Made by a program: the position numbers and the translations under genes. From Sporisorium sorghi (Eukaryota; Basidiomycota; Ustilaginomycetes; Ustilaginales; Ustilaginaceae), in the NCBI GenBank assembly GCA_023212695.1, contig JALCCG010000280.1, positions 1 to 27,164 of the forward strand: 27,164 nucleotides of DNA, given 5' to 3'. The notes beneath the pieces are model-generated. The model ran no database searches. It was given only the letters and a program-made list of their open reading frames with translations, and was not told the DNA's origin. Shown here piece by piece: positions 9,623 to 18,768 of this stretch. Numbering within the stretch: position 1 is the first letter of the stretch; each line of letters begins with the position of its first letter.

Positions 9623-10345
9623 TAAATATTTGACGAGCGAGGTGCGAGATAGGATGGATGAGCTCGTTGGAGATGGCTGATGGCGATGATGGACGGAAGG
9701 AATGAAGCCTTTTGAATTGAAATGGAAGCACAAAGATCTTCTTTCTTTTTCTCTTTCTCTCAGCCGGAGTCGAGCAAGTTGGGCCGTTGCGTGCCCGGTT
9801 GAGACGAGAGAGACAAAAGAAAGACTGGAAAAGTGCCTTTACCGCCACTCTGCCAGAGATGACTGGCAAAGTCGCCATTTGCGTGGCGAGCGGCCGGCCT
9901 ATCTCCGAGGCAGCCGTTGCGTTCTTTCTTTCACGAAGAAGAAATTCGGATTTTTTTTTTTTCCCTTCCTTTTGTGAAAAGGTATCATCGATCTAACATT
10001 GTGAAGGCCGCGAAAAATCGTCCTCTCGCACAGACCCTGCCGTAGCTGCCTTGACTTGTCTCTGTCCTTTGTCGAGTGATGATCGGGTGGGGCAATGTGG
10101 CAATCAACACGCATGGCCAACTGGATTCGATGGCGAGCAGCAGGGGAGTGAGGATCGAGCATGTTTGCTGCAATAACAAAGCTGCAAAGTTGGTCTCAAT
10201 GCCGAGCATCCAGCCAGCCAATCTCGGACGACCACCGCGTGACGACGATCAACGCTGAAACCCCTTTCTCTACATGACAATCTCACACACACGGTTGCGC
10301 AAAGACGGGGTATGTAAATGCATTTCTCGCTTTTGCATCGTCTCG
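9623..10345. other. Intergenic region between TRR1 and DBP5
   Basis: It contains the TRR1 promoter and the DBP5 3' region. An AT-rich AAATATTTA lies directly upstream of the TRR1 long-form ATG (9623-9631). It could serve as a TATA-like element for a transcript that starts inside the presequence. A pyrimidine/purine-biased block lies at 9735-9770, and a T12 run at 9951-9962. No gene is visible. Confidence 0.6.
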
Positions 10346-11761
10346 CTACTTGCCGATCTGCTTGAGCGCCTCCTTGATGGTGCTCTCCATCTCCTCGAGG
10401 TCGTTGGTGGCGACACGCGTGATCTGGCACTTGAGCGCCTTCTCGATCTGGTCCATGTAGCTCCAACTCTGCTGGTCGTGCACAAAGTTGATCGACACAC
10501 CCTTACGCCCGAAACGACCCGTTCGTCCGATACGGTGCAGGTACGTTTCGGCGTCGGCCTCGCCCGTCTGCGTGAGCGGCATGTCGTAGTTGATCACCAG
10601 CGTCACCTGCTGAATGTCGATACCGCGCGCAATCACGTTGGTCGAGATGAGCACCTTGCTCTTGCCCTCGCGGAACGCGTCGATGGTGCGGTCGCGGTCC
10701 GCCGTCTCGAGCCGCCCGTGCAGCGAGTCGACCTTGTGACCCTCCTGCGTCATCTTGTGCGCAATCCGGTCCGCCGTCTCTCGCTTGGCGCAAAAGATGA
10801 TGCTCTGCCCAATCGTCAACAAGTTGTACAGCTCCACGAGCACCTCGTACTTGTGCTCCTCATCGCGGCAGTCCATGTAGAACTGCTTGATGCCTTCGAC
10901 CGAAAGCTCCTCCTGCTTGAGCCGGATCTCGTTGGCGCCCGGTGCGATGCGCACCGCAAAGTCGTACACGTTGGTAGGGAACGTGGCCGAAAACAGCACC
11001 AGCTGGCACGTCTTGGGCATGGTATTCTTGACGCGGATCGACTGTTCGCCCAGCGACTGCTGGTCCAGCATGTTGTCCGCCTCGTCCAGCACAAACACCT
11101 TGATGCTGGCCGTCTCGATGCCTTTGCTCTTGATCAGGTCGAACGTCTTGCCCGGTGTACCCACGATGAGCTGCGCACCGATCTTTTCGCCGCGCTTCAC
11201 CTCGTCCGGCAAGCAGAGGCACGTGGTCACCTGGGTGAACTTGGACATGGTGCGCACCACGTCCATAATCTGACGCGCCAGTTCGCGCGAAGGTGCCAAC
11301 ACGATCGCCTGTGGTTTCTTGAGGTCGTAATCGATACGCGAGAGCATGGTGAGGATGAAAGCGGCCGTCTTGCCCGTACCCGACTGCGACTGGCCGATCA
11401 TGTTCTTGGGTGGGTTCTGGAGCAGCAGCGGCAACGCCTTTTCTTGGATCTTGGACGGTTTCTGATACTTCATCGCGTAGAGGCCCTTGAGCAGATTCTC
11501 GTGCAGACCGAGCGCCTCGAAGCTCTTGGCAGAGTAGAGCGGCGAGTTGGGATCCGCCTGTTGATCGGCGAGTGTCACCTGCACTTCGTGTGAAGATTCG
11601 CGCAGATTCGACTCGACTTGTTCTTCTTTAGTGGTGGTATCCTTGCCAGACATGAGTCCAGAAATGCCTGATGCGATCTCGCTGACTTTGCTGTCTGTAG
11701 CAGTGGCGGGAGAAGCAGCAGCAGCAGCCGGTGCTGCGGGCTTGTTTTTGCTGTCGCTCAT
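10346..11761 (-). CDS. DBP5: DEAD-box mRNA export helicase DBP5/DDX19
   Basis: Predicted 471-residue ATP-dependent RNA helicase that remodels mRNPs on the cytoplasmic face of the nuclear pore, activated by Gle1 and inositol hexakisphosphate. The start is the ATG at 11761. An Ala-rich N-terminus precedes the DBP5-typical SPLYSAKSFEALGL segment. Motifs in order: Q-motif region KPSKIQEKALP, Walker A GQSQSGTGKT (123-132), PSRELA (158-163), GTPGK, DEAD (226-229), SAT (258-260), STNVIARGID, and HRIGRTGR (409-416). The GQSQSGTGKT and LDEADNML wording is diagnostic of DBP5/DDX19 within the DEAD-box family. It diverges from POL32 over 500 bp. All catalytic motifs are intact. Confidence 0.97.
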   Translation of the reverse strand: MSDSKNKPAAPAAAAASPATATDSKVSEIASGISGLMSGKDTTTKEEQVESNLRESSHEVQVTLADQQADPNSPLYSAKSFEALGLHENLLKGLYAMKYQKPSKIQEKALPLLLQNPPKNMIGQSQSGTGKTAAFILTMLSRIDYDLKKPQAIVLAPSRELARQIMDVVRTMSKFTQVTTCLCLPDEVKRGEKIGAQLIVGTPGKTFDLIKSKGIETASIKVFVLDEADNMLDQQSLGEQSIRVKNTMPKTCQLVLFSATFPTNVYDFAVRIAPGANEIRLKQEELSVEGIKQFYMDCRDEEHKYEVLVELYNLLTIGQSIIFCAKRETADRIAHKMTQEGHKVDSLHGRLETADRDRTIDAFREGKSKVLISTNVIARGIDIQQVTLVINYDMPLTQTGEADAETYLHRIGRTGRFGRKGVSINFVHDQQSWSYMDQIEKALKCQITRVATNDLEEMESTIKEALKQIGK

Positions 11762-12261
11762 TGTTGGGTATCGTGAGCTGAGGTTGAGGGGGAAGAGAAG
11801 CAGGGATGATGATGATGATGATGTCGAAAACCTTTTTTTTCCGGCGCTTCTCGAATGTCTTCGTGTTGGTGTGGAGTTTCGGTGAAGAAACCTCTCGTGC
11901 GAAAGAATTGTTTTAAAAGCGTGATCGACTCGACCAACTTACCAGCTGAATTTTTTTTCTTCTTCTTCAAATTGTGGATTTGGCTAAGAATCTGACACTG
12001 TTTGAGGTGGCCAAAAATTGAGTGTTGGTTTTGAACGCGCTTTCGACGCGTAAATCAGCGCGAATCGCAACGCATTCGATTTCTGTTACAGTCACACATC
12101 GTCACCACATCGTCACCGTCACACTCTCTCGCACGATCACACATAGACGCACTGCGATAGCGAACGAGCTCAGCAATCGAGCAATCGAGCAAGCTGAGGC
12201 AACGCAAACGGCTGACTGCGCGGTCGCACACTCAAACACGTTTCGACTTGCACTCGCTACA
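11762..12261. promoter_or_regulatory. Bidirectional promoter region DBP5 / POL32
   Basis: A 500-bp spacer between divergent starts. It contains a (GAT)6 repeat (11805-11822), T runs near 11831-11838 and 11949-11957, and CAC/TCAC-rich sequence at 12090-12145. The POL32 reading frame is open for 80 codons upstream of its ATG but contains no earlier ATG, so I treat that part as 5' leader. Specific factor sites cannot be assigned. Confidence 0.5.
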
Positions 12262-13974
12262 ATGGCACCAGCTACGCATCCCACGTCGCTGCTAACGACA
12301 TGGCTAGAGCGCGATAAGAAGCTCGTCACATATCGTCTGCTCAGCCGTGAGCTGCGCATCCATGTCGATCAAGCCAAGAACGAGCTGGCTGCCTTCTTCC
12401 AGTCGCACAAGGACAGCTCCGACCTCGACGCCACCTACATTCTCATTGGCACGTCAGCAGCCGTCACTCCAGCGCAGTCTGAAGCAGCTGCAACAACAGC
12501 AAACGACGATGACAACCCCAAAGAAACGCTTGAAGCATCGTCGTTGACGCCCAGCTCGTCCAATCCACCCGCTCGAAGCTTCCTCGACTCGCGCGTGACA
12601 GGGCGCCAAAGCGCAGCAGATGTGCCGCGCAAAGTGATCCGTCTCGTCTCGGCGAGCGAGCTGGATCAAGCACGATCGACACTTGACCAAGTATCGTCAT
12701 GCCACATCTACTCAATATCGCCTGGGCAGCTTCGAGACGCAACGCAGCTCACCGCCGTACAGCACGACCTGCACACACTCCAAAAGTACACCGACACTTG
12801 GCAGCAGACCAACCGCGGTGTCGATCTTGGCGTCATTGTTAACCGCGACATCAAGGACAACTACGACCCCACCAAGGCGATTCCGAGTCTGGGAGCACCA
12901 AGCGCGCCTGCCTTGCCGCCGGCCAGCAGCAATAGCAATCCCAAAAGCGGGCAGGTCAAGCACGAGTCAGATACAAAGCCGTCCTCGACACCGACTACCG
13001 CGAAATCGACCGCAACAGCAGCGCCATCCGCGTCGTCAGCAGGAGCAGGAGCAGGAGCAGCGAGCGGCAAGAAGGGCGGTCTAGATTGGAGCAGAGCCAA
13101 ACCCAAGGAGTCGAAAGCAAAGCCGGCCTCAGCTGTTGTCAAGAACAAGGAAACAGACAAGCGCTCGTCTGCAAGGAAAGCCTTGCTGGGCAGTGACGAT
13201 GACTATAGCGATGACGATGGCGACAGCAAACGCAAGCCTATCCTCATTGACGACGAGGACGAGGAGGAAGATGACGATGATGCAAAGCCCGAAAAGCTGG
13301 GCTATGCGGATGACGACGACCATGTCCAGATGGCGGATCCAGTACGAGGAGCAGCGCCCCGAGGCACGGGCAAACGCGCCGATGCGCGATCGCAGAGCAA
13401 AGCGAAACAAGCGGCGCAGCGCAAGCAGCTCGAAGCCATGATGGACAGCGATGCCGACGAGGATGCAGTGCAGGTTGTCGAGCCCAGCGGCACCGCCAAG
13501 TCGACCAAGTTGACGGGGCAGGGCAGAGATCTGGATCCAGACGTCGAAATGGCCGACTCGACTGTCACGGACACCATGAACGGTTCTTCTGCAACAGCCA
13601 AACGACGCGTGCGCAAGAAGCGCAAGATCGGCAGCAAGAAGGTGCGCACCAAGGACGAGCGCGGGTATACTGTTACAAAGACAGTCGACGAGTACGAGTC
13701 GTATTCCTCGGACGAGTCGGATGCGCCTGTCGTGGTGGGCTCGAAGCGGGCTAGTGGAGCTGCGAAATCGAAAGCGACAACCACCGAGTCACGATCCACG
13801 TCGACGTCGGCGTCGGCGAGTCCTGCGGCCACTGCGCCGGCGGCCAAGTCGACACCCGCCTCCAGTACAGGTTCAGGCGTGCGCAAACCTTCTGGTGGAG
13901 CGACACCGACTCCCGCAAAAAAGGGGCAGCAGAGTCTTAATAGCTTCTTCACCCGCAAGCCCAAAGACAAGTGA
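12262..13974 (+). CDS. POL32: DNA polymerase delta subunit POL32/POLD3 (Cdc27 family)
   Basis: Predicted 570-residue third subunit of DNA polymerase delta, linking the polymerase to PCNA and needed for processive replication and break-induced replication. The ATG at 12262 has a good context (TACA before it). The N-terminal winged-helix-like region (LLTTWLERDKKLVTYRLLSRELRIHVDQAK) and the following HIYSISPGQL segment fit the Cdc27/POLD3 family. The middle and C-terminal parts are disordered, with Ala/Ser/Pro stretches, acidic clusters (near residues 310-355), Lys/Arg-rich patches and a basic run (RRVRKKRKIGSKK). The protein ends with a textbook PCNA-interacting PIP box, QQSLNSFF, a few residues from the C-terminus. 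No intron is needed. Identity rests mainly on the N-terminus plus the PIP box. Confidence 0.88.
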   Translation: MAPATHPTSLLTTWLERDKKLVTYRLLSRELRIHVDQAKNELAAFFQSHKDSSDLDATYILIGTSAAVTPAQSEAAATTANDDDNPKETLEASSLTPSSSNPPARSFLDSRVTGRQSAADVPRKVIRLVSASELDQARSTLDQVSSCHIYSISPGQLRDATQLTAVQHDLHTLQKYTDTWQQTNRGVDLGVIVNRDIKDNYDPTKAIPSLGAPSAPALPPASSNSNPKSGQVKHESDTKPSSTPTTAKSTATAAPSASSAGAGAGAASGKKGGLDWSRAKPKESKAKPASAVVKNKETDKRSSARKALLGSDDDYSDDDGDSKRKPILIDDEDEEEDDDDAKPEKLGYADDDDHVQMADPVRGAAPRGTGKRADARSQSKAKQAAQRKQLEAMMDSDADEDAVQVVEPSGTAKSTKLTGQGRDLDPDVEMADSTVTDTMNGSSATAKRRVRKKRKIGSKKVRTKDERGYTVTKTVDEYESYSSDESDAPVVVGSKRASGAAKSKATTTESRSTSTSASASPAATAPAAKSTPASSTGSGVRKPSGGATPTPAKKGQQSLNSFFTRKPKDK

Positions 13975-14049
13975 CAGCGCATGTCATCAGACAGTCGTTT
14001 CTCATCACCGTTGATCTTGGATGCAATCACGACCGGAAGGACTTGACAT

Positions 14050-14652
14050 TCAGTCTTGTGTCTGTGGTTGTGACACGGATGTATCCGTCGCTGCTGTCGC
14101 TGTTGTCGGTTGAGAGGCGTCATCTGAAACAGCGCCGACGGCCTTCTCCCACGGCTTGAGCGGCCTGCTCATGCTCGCCTGTGTCGGAGGCTGATCATTG
14201 ATCTTGAGCGGGATATCACGAATACCGGGGATCTGGTCGGTCTTGCCCGTCGTGATGAGCTCGACGATGGCATTGAACGACGCTGGGTACGGCTCCTTGT
14301 CCGGCGCCTTGCCCGCATCTCCACCTTGTGCCTGTGCTGCATCCACACCAGTGCCACTCGCAGCAGCACCGTTCGCAGCAGCTGTCGCCGTGCCGCTGTT
14401 CGAGGCAAGCCACGCCGTGTACTCGGCATAGTCGACGTGATTTCCTGTACGCTGCGACCAGAAGAACACCTTTGCGCGCTGTCTCGTCTCGTCGATCTGC
14501 GCCGGTGCGACGCCGGACGCCTGCATGGGCCCGAGGATGCTCTGGAGCCCTGCTTGGAACTCGGCGTCGGACGCGCCATCGAACTGCGTCAGTGCGGTGT
14601 AAATTGCATCGCGGTCGTATGCGATGGTGGGTTGGGTTGGTTCGGCTTGCAT
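14050..14652 (-). CDS. PEX39-like: KPWE-motif protein resembling peroxin PEX39
   Basis: Predicted 200-residue soluble protein. The ATG at 14652 has A at -3; no signal peptide or membrane segment is seen. Residues 12-85 look helical (YDRDAIYTALTQF... QRAKVFFWSQRTG... YAEYTAWLAS). Residues 86-118 are an Ala/Gly-rich linker. The conserved part is at 119-169: EPYPASFNAIVELITTG, then IPGIRDIP, then a KPWE motif (166-169), followed by a disordered tail. The combination of a short PGI-containing helix region and (R/K)PWE is the hallmark of PEX39, a cytosolic factor recently reported to bind PEX7 and stabilise its PTS2 cargo complex; PEX13 carries the same PWE motif. Role here: inferred help in PTS2 import. 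The gene converges on POL32 (75 bp between stops) and diverges from TRM6. Confidence 0.75.
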   Translation of the reverse strand: MQAEPTQPTIAYDRDAIYTALTQFDGASDAEFQAGLQSILGPMQASGVAPAQIDETRQRAKVFFWSQRTGNHVDYAEYTAWLASNSGTATAAANGAAASGTGVDAAQAQGGDAGKAPDKEPYPASFNAIVELITTGKTDQIPGIRDIPLKINDQPPTQASMSRPLKPWEKAVGAVSDDASQPTTATAATDTSVSQPQTQD

Positions 14653-14803
14653 TGTTGCTGTTGTTGTTGTGTTTGTTGTTGTGGCTTGGTGTGAGATGGT
14701 GATGGCCAAGATGGTTGGTGCGAGGGGAAGAGAAGCAAGAAACCGGTTCGTGCATGGTTTGAGCCGGTCCGAGTGGAGGCGGCGCACGTGATCTCTTGGA
14801 TTT

Positions 14804-14842
<39 letters not shown>

Positions 14843-14918
14843 TTTTTTAGAAGAAATGCTTTTTTTGTGCTTGTCCTCCTCACCACTACCACCATCGTAC
14901 GACGAAAGCTTCGCGAAC
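14653..14918. promoter_or_regulatory. Short bidirectional promoter PEX39-like / TRM6
   Basis: Only 266 bp separate the two start codons. The spacer holds a CACGTG box (14785-14790, CACGTGAT) and a long poly(dA:dT) tract (14808-14848), both plausible shared promoter elements: a bHLH-type site next to a nucleosome-disfavouring tract. Confidence 0.6.
14808..14848. repeat. A31-T10 tract between divergent genes
   Basis: Thirty-one A are followed directly by ten T. The flanks extend the symmetry: TTCTA before the A run and TAGAA after the T run, so the ends form an inverted repeat TTCTAAAAAAAAAA / TTTTTTTTTTAGAA. Such tracts exclude nucleosomes and often mark divergent promoters. Exact length should be treated cautiously because homopolymers are hard to sequence. 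Confidence 0.85.
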
Positions 14919-16538
14919 ATGTCGTCCGAGCCAGCATCAAGCGAAACAACAGCTGCAACTGCCAGTACTGTCACTGCAGCAGAGTCAGGGCCTAGCAACC
15001 CTACCACCTCCAACGCAAAGCAGCGTCAACCCCACCCAAACCAGCGTGCGCGCCACTCGAAGCCAAACCAACGCCTCACCTCGGAACAACTGCGCAAACG
15101 TCTGCACTACATTGCTTCCGGCTCTACGGTCATCCTGAAGCTGCCCTCAGGGCGGACGAAGGCTGCCGAGATTATGCCGGGTAAGCAGGTGAGTCTGGGC
15201 AAGTTTGGCAGTTTCGAGGCGGACGATCTGATTGGGATGCCGTATGGGTTTACCTACGAGATCCAGGTCGATCCCACAGCAGCTGCGGCTGTACAGGGCG
15301 GCAAAGGCGGTAAAAAAGGAGCAACGGCTGCCGAGTCGACGGGCTCGCTCAAGCTGGTCATCAACCGTACCCTCGGCGACATCGAGACCGAGGCGAGCGA
15401 GGCGGTCGAGACCACAGCGACGAATGAGCACATCAACGACGACGGTTGCGCCCAGAGACTGAGCTACATCGACATACAAGATCTGAAAAGCAAGGGGATC
15501 TCTGGGCGCGAGATTATCGAGCAGCAGCTGGCGGGCTCGGAGTCGTTCGCCAACCGCACGGTCTACTCGCAAGCCAAGTACGTGGCGCGCAAGGAGCAGA
15601 AGCACCTCAAGCTGTTCACGCCGCTGCAGCCGGACGTGGGCAATGTGTGCGACTACTGGTTCGACAAGGCTCCGGAAAAGATTCGATTCATTCGTAAAGA
15701 TGCGCTGGCGCAGGTGTTGAGTTTGGCGAGTGTGCGGCCGGGGGGAAGGTATTTGGTGGTGGATGGCGTGTCCGGGTTGTTGGCGGGGGCGGTGCTGGAG
15801 AGGATGGGTGGGGACGGCACGGTGGTGGCGATCAACGATGCCGAGTCGCCACCGGCGATGGACATCCTGCCGTATTTCAATTTGCCCGTGCAGGCGAGGG
15901 GTGTGTTGAAGGTGATGCACTGGGCGGCGACCGAGGCGGACTACTCGCCCGTCTTCTCGACCCAAGACGTGGATTCGGCCGCAACTACACGATCGTCCAA
16001 GGACAAGCAGCGCGACCGCAAGCGCCAAGCCACATCGCGCACGCTCGACCGCATCCGCACCGACCTCTTCGCCGGCGATTTCGACGCACTCCTCATCGCT
16101 TGCCACTACGAGCCCATGAGCATCGTCCGCCGCCTCACGCCGTACCTCGGTGGGTCCGCGAGCGTGGTGGTGCACAGCCCCTATCTGCAACCTCTCGCTG
16201 AAGCGCATGCGCGGTTGAGGGGCGATGAGGAGTTTATCAACGTCAGTGTCACCGAGCCGTGGTTGCGCAGGTACCAGGTGCTGCCGGGCCGGACGCACCC
16301 GGAGATGACGACGAGCAGCACAGCTGGATACATCCTTCATGCGTTGCGGGTGTTTGGCGAGGCAAGGGCGTTGCAGATGCGCAGCGAGTATCTCGAGAAG
16401 CTGGAACGGGAGGTGGGGAAGCAGGAGAAGGCGGAGAAGGCGGAGGAAAGTAGCAAGCGGGAGCTGGAAGGATCGGCTGCTGATGGAGAGGTGGAGCGCG
16501 ATGCCAAGCGTGTGAGGACAGAAGAGGCAGTAGCATAG
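14919..16538 (+). CDS. TRM6: tRNA m1A58 methyltransferase non-catalytic subunit TRM6/GCD10
   Basis: Predicted 539-residue partner of the catalytic subunit TRM61; the heterotetramer makes 1-methyladenosine at position 58 of tRNAs, including initiator tRNA. The ATG at 14919 (AAC before it) is chosen because frame extension upstream runs into a lysine run encoded by the poly-A tract. Family features include the N-terminal GSTVILKLPSGRTKAAEIMPGKQVSLGKFGSF segment, the QDLKSKGISGREIIEQ helix, the KYVARKEQKHLKLF segment, the VCDYWFDKAPEKIRFIRKD-type stretch and the C-terminal WLRRYQVLPGRTHPEM signature. The SAM-binding motif is degenerate, as expected for this subunit. The last 60 residues are a charged Lys/Glu coiled-coil-like tail. 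No intron is needed. Confidence 0.95.
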   Translation: MSSEPASSETTAATASTVTAAESGPSNPTTSNAKQRQPHPNQRARHSKPNQRLTSEQLRKRLHYIASGSTVILKLPSGRTKAAEIMPGKQVSLGKFGSFEADDLIGMPYGFTYEIQVDPTAAAAVQGGKGGKKGATAAESTGSLKLVINRTLGDIETEASEAVETTATNEHINDDGCAQRLSYIDIQDLKSKGISGREIIEQQLAGSESFANRTVYSQAKYVARKEQKHLKLFTPLQPDVGNVCDYWFDKAPEKIRFIRKDALAQVLSLASVRPGGRYLVVDGVSGLLAGAVLERMGGDGTVVAINDAESPPAMDILPYFNLPVQARGVLKVMHWAATEADYSPVFSTQDVDSAATTRSSKDKQRDRKRQATSRTLDRIRTDLFAGDFDALLIACHYEPMSIVRRLTPYLGGSASVVVHSPYLQPLAEAHARLRGDEEFINVSVTEPWLRRYQVLPGRTHPEMTTSSTAGYILHALRVFGEARALQMRSEYLEKLEREVGKQEKAEKAEESSKRELEGSAADGEVERDAKRVRTEEAVA

Positions 16539-16915
16539 AAGAATCGTATCTGGAAATGGAGGAACTTGCATTCTATCAGCATTAGCATCCTCATGGAGGC
16601 TGCTCAGCAGCCTAGAGTGTATAACAGCATCGTAGCATCGACAGGTGAGCGTCGACGATGAGCAGTTCGTGGATGAGAGAGGTCACCACGCACACACTCA
16701 ATTTTGGGCCGCTGTTAGAGCGTCAAAACTTTCCCCGTCGACCGCGGAAAACTCGAACGACGACGATGACGGCAAGGAGCTGATGATGGACCCTTCTTCT
16801 CTTACATCCTCATCTCGACTTGACCTCACCTGCCTCTCCCATTTGCGATCAGCTACTCCGTCGACGAACAGCATCCGACTCACGACCTGGCACGTCAGCC
16901 GCACAACACGCAACC
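16539..16915. other. Intergenic region TRM6 3' / SSU72 promoter
   Basis: Tandem same-strand spacer of 377 bp. An ATG at 16820 lies in frame with SSU72 (32 codons upstream of the chosen start), but the stretch it would add shows no family resemblance. No other element stands out. Confidence 0.5.
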
Positions 16916-17706
16916 ATGTCAACATCACAATCAACCTACGCAGCGCAGACCTCGGCATCGGGGTCGACGACGCCGCCGCCGCCGTCGTCGTCGTCGTCGT
17001 TGATCGGCGCAGCAAGCTTAAACGGCAGCGTCGCCTCGGGTGCGCGCGACAGCAACATACTGTTCTGCGTAGTGTGCGCGTCGAACCAGAATCGGTCCAT
17101 GGCCGCGCATTCTCTGCTCGCGCAATCGGGCTTCAACGTGACCTCGGCGGGCACAGGTTCGGCGGTGCGTCTACCAGGCCCCAAAGTGAACCTGCCCAAC
17201 ATCTACGCGTTCGGAACGGCATATACGGACATCATGGACGACCTGAACAGCAAGGATCCGCGGCTGTACTGGGCGAATGGGCTCATGACGATGCTGCAGC
17301 GCAACAAGGAGGTGAAGCGCGCACCGGAGCGGTGGCAGGAGACCAAGTACGCCGCGGACATTGTGATCACGTGCGAGGAACGCTGTTTCGATGCGGTTTG
17401 CGAGGATCTGTTCCAGAGGGGAGGCGAGCTGAACAGGCCCGTGCATGTGGTCAACGTCGAGATCAAGGATAATCACGAAGAGGCGGTGGCGGCGGGGAGG
17501 GCGATTTTGGATCTGGCTAATGCGGTGAGTAGTGCAAGAAGCAAGCAAGCAGTGCTCATGCTAAAGGGGGAATGTTACTGATGTCTATTTTGCGCTCAAC
17601 ACAGATCGCCGCTTCGCAAGACGTCGACGCCGACATGGACGCCATCCTGGAGCGACACCAGCAGACGCATCCGCACGCCATCCTGCACACAGTGGCGTAC
17701 TACTAG
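16916..17706 (+). CDS. SSU72: RNA polymerase II CTD phosphatase SSU72 (one intron)
   Basis: Predicted 236-residue Ssu72 phosphatase, which removes phosphate from Ser5 of the polymerase II C-terminal repeats and works with the cleavage/polyadenylation machinery. Exon 1 is 16916-17524 and exon 2 is 17605-17706; the intron is 17525-17604. The ATG at 16916 has CAACC before it (A at -3). About 45 residues of Ser/Thr/Pro/Ala-rich sequence precede the core. The active-site loop CASNQNRS (Cys 54 to Arg 60, a CX5R pattern) is intact, as are [22 protein letters not shown], the [10 protein letters not shown] segment and [15 protein letters not shown]. The C-terminus from exon 2, ending in HTVAYY, matches the family. 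Family members are usually near 200 residues; the excess is the N-terminal extension. Confidence 0.95.
17525..17604 (+). other. Intron in SSU72 (80 nt)
   Basis: The donor is GTGAGT immediately after the GCG codon of ILDLANA, and the acceptor is ACAG before ATCGCC. A CTGAT branch-like sequence lies about 25 nt before the acceptor. Splicing joins LANA to IAASQDVD and restores the family's C-terminus; without it the frame stops at 17581. Confidence 0.88.
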
Positions 17707-17938
17707 CAGCGAAGAATGCGAGCACAATACGCGAGCCGAAAGTCACACACGGGCGTGAGATAGCGATACTGTCAAGCTGGTGAAAGACAATGCAATTTGA
17801 ACAACAAACGAGACGAGACGAAACAAGGACGATGTGATGCGTGGCGTGGCGTGAGGGAGGATGGCAAGAGTGAAGGAAAAGTCGAGATGGGGGCCGGTGT
17901 TGTTGCTCGCAAAGCGGCCCTCGAGGTCGACTTGGCTG

Positions 17939-18634
17939 CTAGAGGAGGACACACTTGTTCTTTGCGCCACGCGCGCGATTGGCACCAGGCCTCCTCCAAG
18001 GCTTGTTCCAACAGGCCTCCCTCATGGCAGCATCAAAAACGTTCTGCACGCCTTGCCCAGTCTTTGCGGAGCACTCGAGGTACTTGGCGGCACCAATCTG
18101 GTCGGCGACGTGCTGCGCCTGCTCGGCGGAAATGGGCTTGGTGCCCTGCGCCTGCAACATGCTGAGGGTCTCTTGATCGGACCTGAGATCGGTCTTCAAG
18201 CCGACGAGCAAAATGGGCACGTCTTTGCAAAAATGATTGACCTCGGGGAACCATTTATCCTGCACGTTTGCGAGACTGGCGGGGAAATCGACGGCGAAGC
18301 AGATGAGGATGACGTCTGTTTCTGGGTAGGACAAGGGACGGAGGCGGTCGTACTCTTCCTGACCGGCTGTATCCCAGAGTGCGAGCTCGATGGTCTTGCC
18401 CTCAAAGCGGATGATGGGCACGTAGTTTTCAAAGACCGTGGGGACGTATTCTTGAGGAAACTTGTTCTGCGAGTAGACGATGAGAAGACACGTCTTGCCG
18501 CACCCGCCATCACCGACGACGACGAGCTTTTTCCTGAGGTCGATCACGGGTTGACCGGGCTGTTGTTGGATGATGTGACCTTGACCGGGAGGCGGCGCAT
18601 TTGAGAGAGTGGAACCGCTGCTGTAGCCGTTCAT
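17939..18634 (-). CDS. RHO4: Rho4-type small GTPase
   Basis: Predicted 231-residue Rho-family GTPase. The ATG at 18634 has ACG before it (A at -3). A 33-residue Gly/Gln/Pro-rich N-terminal extension, typical of Rho4, precedes the G domain. Motifs: P-loop GDGGCGKT (41-48), switch [10 protein letters not shown], switch [23 protein letters not shown], the guanine-specificity segment VGLKTDLR, and [11 protein letters not shown] basic stretch ([14 protein letters not shown]) leads to the C-terminal CVLL box, which should be geranylgeranylated because it ends in Leu. The GGCGKT form of the P-loop and the N-terminal extension favour Rho4 over Rho1, Rho3 or Cdc42. Rho4 proteins act in septation and cell-wall remodelling in other fungi; that role here is inferred. 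It converges on SSU72. Confidence 0.92.
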   Translation of the reverse strand: MNGYSSGSTLSNAPPPGQGHIIQQQPGQPVIDLRKKLVVVGDGGCGKTCLLIVYSQNKFPQEYVPTVFENYVPIIRFEGKTIELALWDTAGQEEYDRLRPLSYPETDVILICFAVDFPASLANVQDKWFPEVNHFCKDVPILLVGLKTDLRSDQETLSMLQAQGTKPISAEQAQHVADQIGAAKYLECSAKTGQGVQNVFDAAMREACWNKPWRRPGANRARGAKNKCVLL

Positions 18635-18768
18635 CGTGAGCAGAGCAGCGTTTATGCTGAGTGTGGTTGAGCAAGAAGAGCAAGAAGCACAAGCACAAAG
18701 AAAGTGTTGTTCTCCTGCAACGCGCTTTCTCACTGTTACTGTGCTTCCTCAGCCAAAATTGGACTCGT

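Noticed and set aside
10274..11593. Long plus-strand open frame opposite DBP5
   Set aside because: It is antisense to a fully motif-complete DEAD-box helicase; the translated product is Leu/His/Arg-rich and resembles no protein.
11888..11897. GAAACCTCTC as a second copy of the MITE end
   Set aside because: Only ten bases match, with no partner arm or flanking duplication nearby.
14796..14918. N-terminal extension of TRM6 containing a lysine run
   Set aside because: The lysines come from the poly-A tract of the promoter; the ATG at 14919 has a good context and begins ordinary sequence.
15147..16571. Long minus-strand open frame opposite TRM6
   Set aside because: Shadow of TRM6 caused by high GC; no domain and no sensible start context.
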